Positions 51,481 through 60,573 are shown, counted from the stretch's first letter. The stretch is 64,000 bases of DNA from an uncultured Tenacibaculum sp. (GCF_947502995.1 NZ_CANNBW010000014.1:1-64000), one strand, 5' to 3'. The notes: generated by a model from the letters alone, not told the origin. Numbers and translations: made by a program.

Positions 51481-52911
51481 ATGCAGGATCAATTTTTTAA
51501 AGAAGCACTAACACATAAAGTTTTTGAATACATAACCAAAGCAACCGATGAATTAGGCTTAGACAGTTATGTTATTGGTGGTTTTGTTCGTGATTTTATT
51601 TTAAAACGCGGAAATGCCAAAGATATAGATGTTGTAACAATAGGAAGTGGTATAGAACTAGCTCAAAAAGTAGCAAGTTTATTACCAAACAAACCTAAAG
51701 TACAGGTTTTTAAAACCTATGGAACAGCTATGTTACGTTTTAATGACATTGAGGTTGAGTTTGTTGGTGCAAGAAAAGAGTCTTACACAGAGGAGAGTAG
51801 AAATCCAGAAGTATCTGCGGGTACGTTACAAGATGATCAAGATAGAAGAGATTTTACAATTAATGCTTTAGCCTTAAGCTTAAATGCTAAATCTTTTGGA
51901 AAATTGTTAGACCCTTTTGATGGTATTGGTGATTTAGATCGAAAAATAATAAGAACGCCATTAAATCCAGATATTACGTATTCAGACGACCCTTTACGTA
52001 TGATGAGAGCTATTCGTTTTGCAACTCAATTAAATTTTACAATTGAAAAAACTTCATTAGATGCAATTCAAAGTAATGTAGAACGAATCAAAATTATTAC
52101 TAAAGAAAGAATTGTTGATGAGATTAATAAAATAATGGCATCACCTAAGCCTTCAATAGGTTTTTTACTTTTAGAAAAAACAGGTTTATTAAATAAAATT
52201 TTACCTGAATTAATCGCTTTAAAAGGTGTTGAAGAAGTAGAAGGGCAAACTCATAAAGATAATTTTTATCATACCTTAGAAGTAGTTGATAATATTTCAG
52301 AAAATACAAACGATGTTTGGTTACGTTGGGCTGCGTTATTACATGATATAGGAAAAGCTCCAACAAAAAAGTTTGATAAAAGAAATGGATGGACGTTCCA
52401 TTCTCATGAATTTGTCGGTTCTAAGATGGTTTACAAGTTATTTAAGCGTTTAAAAATGCCATTAAATAACAAGATGAAGTTTGTACAAAAAATGGTGTTA
52501 TTAAGTTCTAGGCCCATTGTATTAGCTTCTGAAGTAACAGACTCTGCTGTTCGTAGATTAATTTTTGATGCAGGCGACGATATCGATAGTTTAATGACTT
52601 TATGTGAAGCTGATATTACTACTAAAAACCCAAAGAAGTTTAGACGTTATCATAAAAACTTCGAAATCGTTCGTCAGAAAATTAAAGAAGTAGAAGAACG
52701 TGATCGTGTTCGTAATTTTCAACCTCCAATTACAGGTGAGGAAATTATGAAAACTTTCAATTTAAAACCTTGTCGTGAGATTGGTCAAATAAAAGAAGCA
52801 ATAAAAGAAGCTATCTTAGAAGGAGAAATACCTAATGAATATGAAGCATCTTATAACTTTATGTTACAAAAAGCAAAAGATATAGGATTAACAGCTCAAA
52901 CAGAAATTTAA
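51481..52911 (+). CDS. CCA tRNA nucleotidyltransferase with HD domain
   Basis: Adds or repairs the 3' CCA of tRNAs. The 476-aa protein has the class II nucleotidyltransferase head (about 20-160: [13 protein letters not shown], then [12 protein letters not shown] with catalytic Asp, and [13 protein letters not shown]), an RNA-binding helical region, and an HD phosphohydrolase domain (about 265-375; [17 protein letters not shown]). A start/stop gap of 1 bp links it to the next glycosyltransferase gene. Confidence 0.94.
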   Translation: MQDQFFKEALTHKVFEYITKATDELGLDSYVIGGFVRDFILKRGNAKDIDVVTIGSGIELAQKVASLLPNKPKVQVFKTYGTAMLRFNDIEVEFVGARKESYTEESRNPEVSAGTLQDDQDRRDFTINALALSLNAKSFGKLLDPFDGIGDLDRKIIRTPLNPDITYSDDPLRMMRAIRFATQLNFTIEKTSLDAIQSNVERIKIITKERIVDEINKIMASPKPSIGFLLLEKTGLLNKILPELIALKGVEEVEGQTHKDNFYHTLEVVDNISENTNDVWLRWAALLHDIGKAPTKKFDKRNGWTFHSHEFVGSKMVYKLFKRLKMPLNNKMKFVQKMVLLSSRPIVLASEVTDSAVRRLIFDAGDDIDSLMTLCEADITTKNPKKFRRYHKNFEIVRQKIKEVEERDRVRNFQPPITGEEIMKTFNLKPCREIGQIKEAIKEAILEGEIPNEYEASYNFMLQKAKDIGLTAQTEI

Positions 52912-52912
52912 A

Positions 52913-53956
52913 ATGAGAATAGTACAAGTAATAGATCAATTAGGTCTGGGGGGGGCAGAGCGAGTTTGTGTGAATTTAACAAATTTATTATTTAGAAATG
53001 GTAACGATGTTAAACTTATTGTTTTAAACGATAAAGGAGCTTTATTTGATCTTATAGATGATGGAGTAGAAGTTGTTCGCTTAAATAAAAATAAAGGTAA
53101 ATTTAAAGCTTACAGAGAGTTTAAAAAAAATATCAAAAAAGACGATATTATTCATATTCATATGAGAGCAAATTATAGGTTTGTAAAAAAAACATTTTTC
53201 TTCTTAGGTGGAAATAGACCAGTAATTTTGCACGATCATTATGGGAAAATTGTTGTAAATCAATCTGTACCGAAATGGTATAAAACAATTTTTAAACCTC
53301 ATTTTTTTATTGGTTGTTCTGAATTACTTACCGAGTGGGCTCTAAACAAAGTTAAACTAAAAGAAGATCGAGTTTTTCTTGTAAATAATTTTGTGTTACA
53401 CTACGAATCAAACTATAAAAATCATACTCCAAAAGGATTAGTTTTAGTTGGAAGTTTAAAAAAGGTGAAAAATCATAGATTAGCAATGGATATTGCTAAA
53501 GCTTTAGATAAAGATCTTACGATTTATTGTCCAAGCTTAAAAGGTGGAGAAGGTGACTATTATGAAACATTAGTAGCACATATGGATAAAATTCAATATA
53601 AAGATCGTATCCATTTTGTTACAGGTTGTAATAATGTACAAACTGAACTTAAGCAATATGAAATGGCTTTATTAACTTCTACTTCTGAAGGAGATCCATT
53701 AGCTTTAGTAGAATATATGGCACAAGGCTTACCTTTCTTATGTTCAGATATTGGAGAATCTGTTAAAGTTGTAAAAAAGTATTATCCAGATATGGTTCAA
53801 ACCGATTTTAATCTAGATAATTGGGTGGCAAACTATCATAAAGTAAAAGAGATCCAATCTGAACAGATCGAATCTCTTTATAACGAACATTTTTCTTCTG
53901 ATTTATATCTTGAAAAATATTTATCTATTTATAAGAAGTTTTTAGCATCAGTCTAA
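52913..53956 (+). CDS. Glycosyltransferase (GT-B) with G8 tract, candidate phase-variable
   Basis: A 347-aa GT4-like enzyme. The acceptor-side motif QLGLGGAERVCVNLTNLL (about 9-26) and the C-terminal STSEGDPLALVEYMAQGLPFL region (about 262-282, EX7E-like) are readable. Codons 12-15 (CTG GGG GGG GCA) contain eight consecutive G at 52948-52955, very unusual in this AT-rich DNA. Loss of one G brings TGA five codons after the tract, and gain of one brings TAG within about 15 codons. The gene follows the CCA enzyme by 1 bp and ends 9 bp inside the convergent ABC transporter gene. Confidence 0.88.
   Translation: MRIVQVIDQLGLGGAERVCVNLTNLLFRNGNDVKLIVLNDKGALFDLIDDGVEVVRLNKNKGKFKAYREFKKNIKKDDIIHIHMRANYRFVKKTFFFLGGNRPVILHDHYGKIVVNQSVPKWYKTIFKPHFFIGCSELLTEWALNKVKLKEDRVFLVNNFVLHYESNYKNHTPKGLVLVGSLKKVKNHRLAMDIAKALDKDLTIYCPSLKGGEGDYYETLVAHMDKIQYKDRIHFVTGCNNVQTELKQYEMALLTSTSEGDPLALVEYMAQGLPFLCSDIGESVKVVKKYYPDMVQTDFNLDNWVANYHKVKEIQSEQIESLYNEHFSSDLYLEKYLSIYKKFLASV
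52948..52955 (+). repeat. Homopolymer run G8 in a glycosyltransferase gene
   Basis: Eight consecutive G at nucleotides 36-43 of the coding sequence. Runs of this kind near the start of surface-sugar genes often slip during replication and switch expression. Here it encodes the Gly-Gly of a conserved motif for which A- or T-ending codons would be expected. Confidence 0.9.
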
Positions 53957-55786
53957 AGATTGTAATTCTACAAGTTTTGCATATTCACCTTTAGCCGCTA
54001 AAAGTTCTTCGTGTTTACCTTGTTCTACGATTCTACCTTCTCGCATTACAACAATTAAATCTGCTTTTTGAATGGTAGACAGTCTATGTGCGATTACTAC
54101 AGAAGTTCTATTCTGCATCATATTTTCTAATGCAGATTGAACTATTTTTTCAGATTCGGTATCTAAAGCAGAAGTAGCTTCATCTAAGATCATGATTGGT
54201 GGATTTTTGAGCACAGCTCTAGCTATAGATAAACGCTGTTTTTGTCCACCAGAGAAGTTATTAGCACTATCTGCAATATTTGTTTCAAACCCTTTCGAAG
54301 AATTTTCAATAAACTCTAAAGCATTGGCAACTTTTGTAGCAGCAATAATTTCTTCTTCAGTAGCATTCGGATTACCAACTTTTAAGTTGTTTTCTATAGA
54401 ATCATTAAATAATAAAGCATCTTGAGTAACTATTCCTATTAAAGAACGTAACGATTCTTTAGAAACATTTTTGATGTTATCATTGTCAATTAATACTTCA
54501 CCTTGATTTACATCATAAAAACGCATTAAAAGATTAGCAATTGTAGATTTTCCACTACCAGACTGACCAACAAGTGCAACCATTTTTCCTTTTGGAATTT
54601 CTAAACTGAAATCTTTTAAAACATAATCATCTTCATATTTAAAAGAAATATTCTTAAAACTTATCCCTGTTGTAAATAATTCTTTATCAATAGGGTTTTC
54701 AATATTTAAAATAGGATTAGCTTCATCTAAAATATCATATAAACGTTTTGCAGATGCATCACCTTTTCTAATATTGGTAAAAATTCCTGCGATTGCTTTA
54801 GTAGGCTGTAAAGTTGAGTAGAAGAAAATAATATAGGTAATAAAAGATTCTGAATCAAATCCATTTAAAGCAGATTGATTATTAGTAAGAACTAAACTCC
54901 CTCCATACAATAAGATGGCAAGAACAGTAAAAACTCCTAAAAATTCACTTAAGGGTGAAGCTAATTTTTGACGATGTGTTACTTGTATGTTTAAATCAGC
55001 TTGTCTTTTTGTTGAATTAGAAAACTTTTTAAAGAAACCATTTTCTGAAGTAAAACCTTTTACAACTTTTAAACCTGCAATTGTTTCTTCTAATAAAGAA
55101 AGATAAGTACCACTTTCTTGTTGTGATTGTAGCGCTTTAGATTTTAGTTTTTTTGTAGACCAAGAAATTATTAAACCTGATAAAGGTAAAGTTACAAAGA
55201 CAAACAATGTTAGTTTATAGCTCATTGAAAACATTACAATAAGAATAATTATAATGGTTAATGGCTCCCTTATAATTCCACCAAAAGAGGAAATAAAAGA
55301 CCCTTCAACAACTTGAATATCTGAAGTCATTCGAGACATTAAGTCACCTTTCTTTTGTTCTGTAAAATACCCAATAGGAAGATTGATAATTTTATTATAT
55401 AATGTATTTCGCATATCCTTAACCGTTCCATTCGATAAATATGCCATTTGATATGATCCTAAGAAATAGAATAAATTCTTGAAAAAGAATAATACTAAAA
55501 CGCTTATTGATATTAAAAACAATGTATGAATTGCTCCTTCTCGTTCTATATATTGAGCTATTTCGTAGTAAAAATTATTTTTTAGATATTCAAAGCTTTT
55601 TCTAAGTCCTTCATATGTAGGTTTTTCTACTTTTTTATCAGGGTTAAATAAAATAGATAATACAGGTAAAAAGGATATTACCGTTAAAATGTTAAATAAA
55701 GCAAATAATATATTAAATATAGTAGCATAAATAAATCTGTATTTATATGGCTTTACAAAAGATAAAATTCGTTTAAAGTAATTCAT
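53948..55786 (-). CDS. ABC exporter, fused permease and ATPase (MsbA-like)
   Basis: A 612-aa half-transporter that exports lipids or other amphiphiles as a homodimer. The membrane domain (about 1-340) has six hydrophobic segments and the coupling region GDLMSRMTSDIQVVE. The ATPase domain shows Walker A GQSGSGKSTIANLL (about 400-413), Q-loop, signature NFSGGQKQRLSIARAVL (about 505-521) and Walker B IMILDEATSALDTES. MsbA-type lipid flipping would fit the neighbouring glycan genes. It is followed by overlap with the convergent glycosyltransferase and starts adjacent to the phosphohexomutase stop. Confidence 0.94.
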   Translation of the reverse strand: MNYFKRILSFVKPYKYRFIYATIFNILFALFNILTVISFLPVLSILFNPDKKVEKPTYEGLRKSFEYLKNNFYYEIAQYIEREGAIHTLFLISISVLVLFFFKNLFYFLGSYQMAYLSNGTVKDMRNTLYNKIINLPIGYFTEQKKGDLMSRMTSDIQVVEGSFISSFGGIIREPLTIIIILIVMFSMSYKLTLFVFVTLPLSGLIISWSTKKLKSKALQSQQESGTYLSLLEETIAGLKVVKGFTSENGFFKKFSNSTKRQADLNIQVTHRQKLASPLSEFLGVFTVLAILLYGGSLVLTNNQSALNGFDSESFITYIIFFYSTLQPTKAIAGIFTNIRKGDASAKRLYDILDEANPILNIENPIDKELFTTGISFKNISFKYEDDYVLKDFSLEIPKGKMVALVGQSGSGKSTIANLLMRFYDVNQGEVLIDNDNIKNVSKESLRSLIGIVTQDALLFNDSIENNLKVGNPNATEEEIIAATKVANALEFIENSSKGFETNIADSANNFSGGQKQRLSIARAVLKNPPIMILDEATSALDTESEKIVQSALENMMQNRTSVVIAHRLSTIQKADLIVVMREGRIVEQGKHEELLAAKGEYAKLVELQSLD

Positions 55787-57495
55787 TAAACTCCTAACTG
55801 TTTTATAATTCGTTGGAGTTTTTCATCCAACTGTTTTCCAACTACATCTGCATTTTCAACTGTATCTAAAGAACCTTTTGTGCCGATGTAAAATTTAATT
55901 TTTGGTTCTGTACCACTAGGTCTACAAGCTACTTTAGTTCCATTTTCTGTTTCGTAAATTAATACGTTAGATTTAGGAATATCAATCGTAGTTTCTTCTC
56001 CGGTGATAATATTTTTTCTGATTGAAGTTTTATAATCATTTACAAATGTTACTTTTTCACCATCTATTTCAGAAAGCGGATTATTACGTAAATCGATTAA
56101 CATTTGCTTGATTTCTTCAGCACCTTGCATTCCTTTTTTAACTAGCGAAACTAGTTTTTCTTTAAAGAAACCGTGTTTTATATATATTTTTAGTAATTCA
56201 TTGTAAAAAGAACTATTCTCAGACTTTGCTTGAGCAGCAATTTCACAAGCTAGTAGGGTAGAAGTTACAGCGTCTTTGTCTCTAACAAAATCGCCAACCA
56301 TAAACCCGAAACTTTCTTCTCCACCACCAATAAAGTCTAATTCAGGATGATCTTTAATCATTTTAGCAATCCATTTAAATCCTGTTAAACCAACTTTAGT
56401 TTCTACACCATAATTTTCAGCAATAACATTAACTAAGGTAGTAGATACAATGGTGGAACCAATAAATTGCTTACCATTCAATAAACCTTTTTCTTTCCAT
56501 TGGTTTATTAAAAAGTCTGTCATAACACTCATGGTTTGGTTACCATTTAATAATTTCATGTTACCATCAGTATCACGAACAGCAATTCCTAAACGATCAC
56601 AATCAGGATCTGTACCAATTACAATATCTGCATTTGTTTTATTAGCATATTCGATAGCCATTGCTAAAGCTTCTGGTTCCTCAGGATTAGGAGATTCAAC
56701 AGTAGGGAAGTCTCCATTTGGTTCGGCTTGTTCTTCAATAACATGAACTTGAGTATATCCAGCTCTTTTTAAGACTTCAGGAACTAATTTTATTGATGTA
56801 CCGTGTAATGAAGTAAAAACAATTTTTAAATCTTCTCTACCTTTTATATTAAATGTACCACTTTTTAAAGATGCATTCCAGAAAGCTTCGTCAACTTCTT
56901 CACCAATAAAAGAAATTAGTTCTTCTTTTTTATTGAAATTGATATCGTTAAATTCTAAATTATTTACTCCAGATATAATTTCTGCGTCTTGAGGAGGAAC
57001 TATTTGTCCGCCATCAGTCCAATACACTTTGTAACCATTATATTCAGGTGGATTATGTGAAGCTGTTAATACAATACCAGCATGACAGTTTAAATGGTTT
57101 ACAGCAAAAGATAACTCAGGAGTAGGGCGTAAGTCTTCAAAAACAAAAGTTCTAATATTGTTCGCAGAAAGTACATCTGCAACTAACTGAGCAAACTTTT
57201 TACTGTTATGTCTACAGTCATACGCAATTGCTACCTTTATTTCTTCATTTTTATATACTTTGTTTAAATAATTACTTAAACCTTGCGTAGCTTTTCCTAA
57301 AGTATATTTGTTAATACGATTTGTACCAGCTCCCATAACACCTCGCATTCCTCCGGTACCAAATTCTGTATTTTTATAAAATCTATCTGTAAGATCTTCT
57401 GTGTTATTACTTATTAATTCAGAAATTTCATTTCTTGTTTCTTCATCGAAAGTATCAGTTAACCAAAGTTTGGCTTTACTTAAAATATCGTTCAT
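55786..57495 (-). CDS. Phospho-sugar mutase (PGM/PMM family)
   Basis: Interconverts hexose 1- and 6-phosphates, feeding nucleotide-sugar synthesis. The 569-aa protein has all four domains of the alpha-D-phosphohexomutase family: TASHNPPEYNGYKVYW with the phosphoserine (about 143-158), the metal loop IGTDPDCDRLGIAV (about 296-309), the sugar-binding GGGEESFGFMVGD (about 391-403) and the phosphate-binding RPSGTEPKIKFY near the C-terminus. PGM2-like form; the preferred sugar cannot be read. Its stop overlaps the ABC transporter start by one base. Confidence 0.95.
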   Translation of the reverse strand: MNDILSKAKLWLTDTFDEETRNEISELISNNTEDLTDRFYKNTEFGTGGMRGVMGAGTNRINKYTLGKATQGLSNYLNKVYKNEEIKVAIAYDCRHNSKKFAQLVADVLSANNIRTFVFEDLRPTPELSFAVNHLNCHAGIVLTASHNPPEYNGYKVYWTDGGQIVPPQDAEIISGVNNLEFNDINFNKKEELISFIGEEVDEAFWNASLKSGTFNIKGREDLKIVFTSLHGTSIKLVPEVLKRAGYTQVHVIEEQAEPNGDFPTVESPNPEEPEALAMAIEYANKTNADIVIGTDPDCDRLGIAVRDTDGNMKLLNGNQTMSVMTDFLINQWKEKGLLNGKQFIGSTIVSTTLVNVIAENYGVETKVGLTGFKWIAKMIKDHPELDFIGGGEESFGFMVGDFVRDKDAVTSTLLACEIAAQAKSENSSFYNELLKIYIKHGFFKEKLVSLVKKGMQGAEEIKQMLIDLRNNPLSEIDGEKVTFVNDYKTSIRKNIITGEETTIDIPKSNVLIYETENGTKVACRPSGTEPKIKFYIGTKGSLDTVENADVVGKQLDEKLQRIIKQLGV

Positions 57496-57514
57496 AGTTA
57501 ATTAAAAAGAGGTG

Positions 57515-58471
57515 TTATAAATTTATTTTTTCTTTGATTTTATAATGTTTTTGAAGCGGATTACTTTTTATTATTAATTCGCCTAAAAAGCCAGATAAGA
57601 ATAATAGTGTTCCTAAAATCATAGATGTTAAAGCAATGTAAAACCAAGGATTATCAGTAACTAATATTGTTTTGATCTTTGCATAAACGCGATACAGCTT
57701 AATGACACCTATGTAAAAAGCAGTTGTAAATCCAAATAAGAACATTAAAGAACCCCATAAACCAAAAAAGTGCATGGGTCTTTTACCAAATTTAGATAAA
57801 AAAGAAATGGTAATCAAATCTAAAAGACCATTAATAAAACGATCTACACCAAACTTTGTAACACCATATTTTCTAGCTTGATGTTTTACTACTTTTTCTC
57901 CAATTTTTGAATATCCTTCATTTTTTGCCAATATAGGAATGTAACGGTGCATTTCACCACTAACTTTTATAGCTTTTACCACTTCATTTTTATAAGCTTT
58001 TAATCCACAATTAAAATCATTCAACTGTAAACCAGAAGTTTTTCGAGCAGCCCAATTATAAAGTTTTGAAGGAATATTCTTAGTTAAAACATTATCATAA
58101 CGTTTCTTTTTCCATCCAGATATTAAATCGAAATTTTCTTTAACGATTAAGTCATATAGTTCAGGAATTTCATCTGGATTGTCTTGTAAGTCTGCATCCA
58201 TAGTAATTACAACAGCTCCTTTAGCTTCAGCAAATCCTGCATCTAAAGCTTGAGATTTTCCGTAATTACGTTGAAAACGTATTGCTTTTACTTCTTGATT
58301 TTTTTCAACTAAATCTTGAATTACTTTCCAAGAAGTATCTGTACTACCATCATCGATAAAGATTACTTCATATAAAAAGTGATTGGATTGCATAACTTTT
58401 GCAATCCAATCATATAGCTCTTGTAAAGATTCTTCTTCGTTTAAAAGTGGTATTACTACCGATATATCCAT
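57515..58471 (-). CDS. Membrane glycosyltransferase family 2 (DPM1/GtrB-like)
   Basis: A 318-aa GT-A enzyme of the polyprenyl-phosphate-sugar synthase type. The soluble domain has SVVIPLLNEEESLQELYDW (about 4-22), FIDDGSTDTSW (about 40-50), DADLQDNPDEIPEL (about 93-106) and KHQARKYGVTKFG. Two C-terminal membrane segments (about 235-255 and 275-300) anchor it. It probably makes an undecaprenyl-phosphate sugar used in envelope glycan modification. It lies 19 bp upstream of the phosphohexomutase gene on the same strand. Confidence 0.93.
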   Translation of the reverse strand: MDISVVIPLLNEEESLQELYDWIAKVMQSNHFLYEVIFIDDGSTDTSWKVIQDLVEKNQEVKAIRFQRNYGKSQALDAGFAEAKGAVVITMDADLQDNPDEIPELYDLIVKENFDLISGWKKKRYDNVLTKNIPSKLYNWAARKTSGLQLNDFNCGLKAYKNEVVKAIKVSGEMHRYIPILAKNEGYSKIGEKVVKHQARKYGVTKFGVDRFINGLLDLITISFLSKFGKRPMHFFGLWGSLMFLFGFTTAFYIGVIKLYRVYAKIKTILVTDNPWFYIALTSMILGTLLFLSGFLGELIIKSNPLQKHYKIKEKINL

Positions 58472-58523
58472 GAATATATATTATTACCAGTTTTAGATGG
58501 TAAAGTTACAATATTATTATTGC

Positions 58524-59045
58524 TTAAAAAGTGTCTTCCTCTCTTTTTTGCATGATAGCACCAGCAATAGCAGAGATAATAAAACCAATAATTGCAGAAC
58601 CAATTAAACTAAAAGCAGCTGTAATACCAGGTGAAGAGAATTTTTTAGCCATCTCTTGACTAGCTTCAATTTGTTCTTCAGAATAACCTTGGTCTATCCA
58701 GTTTTGTGTTTGAATTTCAGTCATTTGTTCCATGTATGTAGGTTCTATAAAGCTTATAAATATATATTGGTAAATAACGCTTATTAGAGCTGAAAAAATA
58801 GCAATACCAACACCTACTTTAACTGCTTGCCCAAAAGATAAAAAGCCATTATTACTAACTTTGAACTTTTTTATTCCAAGTACAATAATCACTATTAAAA
58901 GTACTATTGCTATAAGAGATAGAGACCAATGTGGTTTTAAATGATTACCTGTAGCGTACATTATTAATCCTTGGAATACACTGATTGTACCCAATATCCC
59001 ACCATAATTAAGAATTATATTTTTACTACTTGCTTGATTTTCCAT
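58524..59045 (-). CDS. DUF4199 membrane protein
   Basis: A 173-aa inner-membrane protein with four hydrophobic segments (near 15-30, 40-58, 72-95 and 140-165). The arrangement, the FLSFGQAVKVGVGIAIFSALISVIYQYIF region and a soluble amphipathic loop (EQMTEIQTQNWIDQGYS) match DUF4199, a Bacteroidota family. Function is unknown. It lies immediately upstream of the GT2 gene in the same direction and is divergent from the SRP RNA gene, a frequent neighbourhood in Flavobacteriia. Confidence 0.9.
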   Translation of the reverse strand: MENQASSKNIILNYGGILGTISVFQGLIMYATGNHLKPHWSLSLIAIVLLIVIIVLGIKKFKVSNNGFLSFGQAVKVGVGIAIFSALISVIYQYIFISFIEPTYMEQMTEIQTQNWIDQGYSEEQIEASQEMAKKFSSPGITAAFSLIGSAIIGFIISAIAGAIMQKREEDTF

Positions 59046-59150
59046 GTTTGTGAATGATTTGATTAGTTATTAATTTATAAAATTACTTAAAACATTTTAT
59101 TAGTATTCAATGTTTTAAAAATGTTACAAAAAAAAGATATAATTTTTTTG

Positions 59151-59180
59151 TTTGTGTTTCAAAAAAACATTGTAAATTTG
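59151..59180 (+). promoter_or_regulatory. Promoter of the SRP RNA gene
   Basis: TTTG (59151-59154) is separated by 18 bp from TAAATTTG (59173-59180), a near-ideal Bacteroidota -33/-7 promoter. The predicted start is about 5-7 bp after the -7 box, at the 5' end of the RNA. Confidence 0.85.
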
Positions 59181-59183
59181 CAG

Positions 59184-59285
59184 CCGGCAAGTTCTACACA
59201 ACTAGCTCCCTTTGAATCCCCCAGGGCGGGAACGCAGCAAGGGTATTAGGTTGTAGCAGTGTGATGTAGGTAGCTTGCCTTTTTT
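59184..59285 (+). ncRNA. ffs: Small SRP RNA (4.5S type)
   Basis: The RNA that binds Ffh and directs ribosomes to the membrane. The core CCCCCAGGGCGGGAACGCAG then CAAGGGTA, with its symmetric internal loops, is the SRP domain IV signature. The outer ends GGCAAG (59186-59191) and CTTGCC (59274-59279) pair to close a single long hairpin. A run of T after the 3' arm ends transcription. Ends are given to within a few bases. It has a strong promoter just upstream. Confidence 0.95.
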
Positions 59286-59291
59286 TGTATA

Positions 59292-59305
59292 TTTTTTTTT
59301 TTTTT
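59292..59305 (+). repeat. T14 homopolymer
   Basis: Fourteen consecutive T between the SRP RNA and the small leader-peptide gene, 47 bp before its ATG. Such runs can vary in length and may affect promoter strength. They may also simply extend the SRP RNA terminator. Confidence 0.8.
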
Positions 59306-59352
59306 CTTTTTGTAATTTTATTTAATTTAGTCTTTAAATTAAAATTATAAAA

Positions 59353-59541
59353 ATGTTAGAAAAATTTAAATCTTTTCAATTAAACAAAGATCAACAAAAA
59401 AATGTTAAAGGAAGTGGCGATGCGCTAGTACCTAACAAGAATGCTTGTCGTAATAGTATAGTAGCCAAGACAATAGGGTTAATTACACTTGGTTCTATTG
59501 GAAGTATTTTCGGAATTGGAGAAGCTGTTCACTGTGACTAA
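59353..59541 (+). CDS. Leader peptide with GSG region, 2-Cys glycine-rich core
   Basis: A 62-aa precursor resembling the four at 3.2-4.4 kb. The leader MLEKFKSFQLNKDQQ then KNVKGSG has the same Q-rich helix and KGSG end as the gene at 3948. The proposed mature part (about 40 aa) has two cysteines near its ends and a hydrophobic Gly-spaced stretch (KTIGLITLGSIGSIFGIGE), like membrane-acting class II bacteriocins. It lies 67 bp after the SRP RNA gene, whose terminator would insulate it. No exporter is near. Confidence 0.72.
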   Translation: MLEKFKSFQLNKDQQKNVKGSGDALVPNKNACRNSIVAKTIGLITLGSIGSIFGIGEAVHCD

Positions 59542-59547
59542 CATATT

Positions 59548-59575
59548 AAAGAGTAAGATAACTATCTTGCTCTTT
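59548..59575. terminator. Hairpin between leader peptide and xerD
   Basis: Arms AAAGAGTAAGATA and TATCTTGCTCTTT (one G-T pair) lie between the convergent leader-peptide and recombinase genes. The T-run is weak on both sides. Confidence 0.65.
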
Positions 59576-59578
59576 GTA

Positions 59579-60478
59579 TTATTTGTTTCTAGGATGATAT
59601 TTTTCCACTACTTCTTGTAAATGTTTTCTATCTAAATGTACATAAATTTCTGTTGTAGTGATGCTTTCGTGGCCTAACAGCTGTTGTATTGCTCTTAAAT
59701 CAACACCTTCTTTAAGTAAATATGTAGCAAAAGAGTGACGGAGTGTATGCGGACCAATATTTTTATTTAAGTTAGTTTTAGCGGCTAAATTTTTCAAAAC
59801 AATAAAAATCATTTGTCTTGTAAGTCTTTTTCCTCTTCGATTTAAAAAAAGAGTATCTTCATCTTCTTTTATTGGAGTTATATGATTTCTCGTATGTTCT
59901 AAATAAAATTTGATAAATTTTATAGTAGATAAATGTATAGGAACGAAGCGATATTTATTACCTTTTCCTAAGACTTGTATAAAACCTTCTTCAAAAAATA
60001 AATCTGATAACTGTAAATTAATTACTTCGCTTACGCGTAGACCACAACTATAGATAGTTTCAATTATGGCTCTATTACGTTCACCTTGTGGATGACTTAA
60101 ATCTATTTTAGATATTAATTTGGAAATTTCATCGTCTGTCAGTACATCAGGTAAAGTTCTAGATAGTTTAGGAGACTCGATTAAATCTAATGGATTATCT
60201 TCTCTGTATCCTTCAAAAATCAAATAGTCAAAAAAACTCCTCAACCCAGATATTATTCTAGCTTGAGTTTTTGGATTTACAATTTTTGCTATTTCATATA
60301 TAAATTGTTGTATTTCTATTTTTTGTATAGAAATAGGTGATTTTAATATTTCAAATTCTTGCGTAAAATTGTATAATTTTTTAACATCTCTTACGTAGTT
60401 TTCTATAGAATTTACAGAAAGTCCTCTCTCAATTTTTAAGAAAGTTTTATAATCTTTTATTTTTTTATCCCAGTTCAA
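59579..60478 (-). CDS. xerD: Tyrosine recombinase XerD
   Basis: Site-specific recombinase resolving chromosome dimers at dif. The 299-aa length fits. The SAM-like N-terminal core-binding domain (about 1-95) is followed by the catalytic domain with the R-K-H-R-H-Y set: Arg in GLRVSEVINL (about 148), HTLRHSFATYL (about 244-254), the second His in LGHESITTTEIYVHLD and the Tyr nucleophile in EIYVH (about 277). It is likely a housekeeping gene and not linked to the IS. Confidence 0.93.
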   Translation of the reverse strand: MNWDKKIKDYKTFLKIERGLSVNSIENYVRDVKKLYNFTQEFEILKSPISIQKIEIQQFIYEIAKIVNPKTQARIISGLRSFFDYLIFEGYREDNPLDLIESPKLSRTLPDVLTDDEISKLISKIDLSHPQGERNRAIIETIYSCGLRVSEVINLQLSDLFFEEGFIQVLGKGNKYRFVPIHLSTIKFIKFYLEHTRNHITPIKEDEDTLFLNRRGKRLTRQMIFIVLKNLAAKTNLNKNIGPHTLRHSFATYLLKEGVDLRAIQQLLGHESITTTEIYVHLDRKHLQEVVEKYHPRNK

Positions 60479-60527
60479 CTTAAACGATACTTTTTATCAA
60501 AATACTTTTTTATTTCGAAAATAATTA

Positions 60528-60535
60528 TACATTTG
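60528..60535 (+). promoter_or_regulatory. Putative -7 box for the OMP gene at 60574
   Basis: TACATTTG matches TAnnTTTG, 38 bp before the ATG. No TTTG at -33 was seen. Confidence 0.5.
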
Positions 60536-60573
60536 CCAACACAAACATATAATTATATCAAAAATTTAAAATT

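Noticed and set aside
59579..60478. Tyrosine recombinase as the integrase of a mobile island
   Set aside because: Length and motifs fit chromosomal XerD, its neighbours are housekeeping genes, and no attachment-site repeat or tRNA is nearby.
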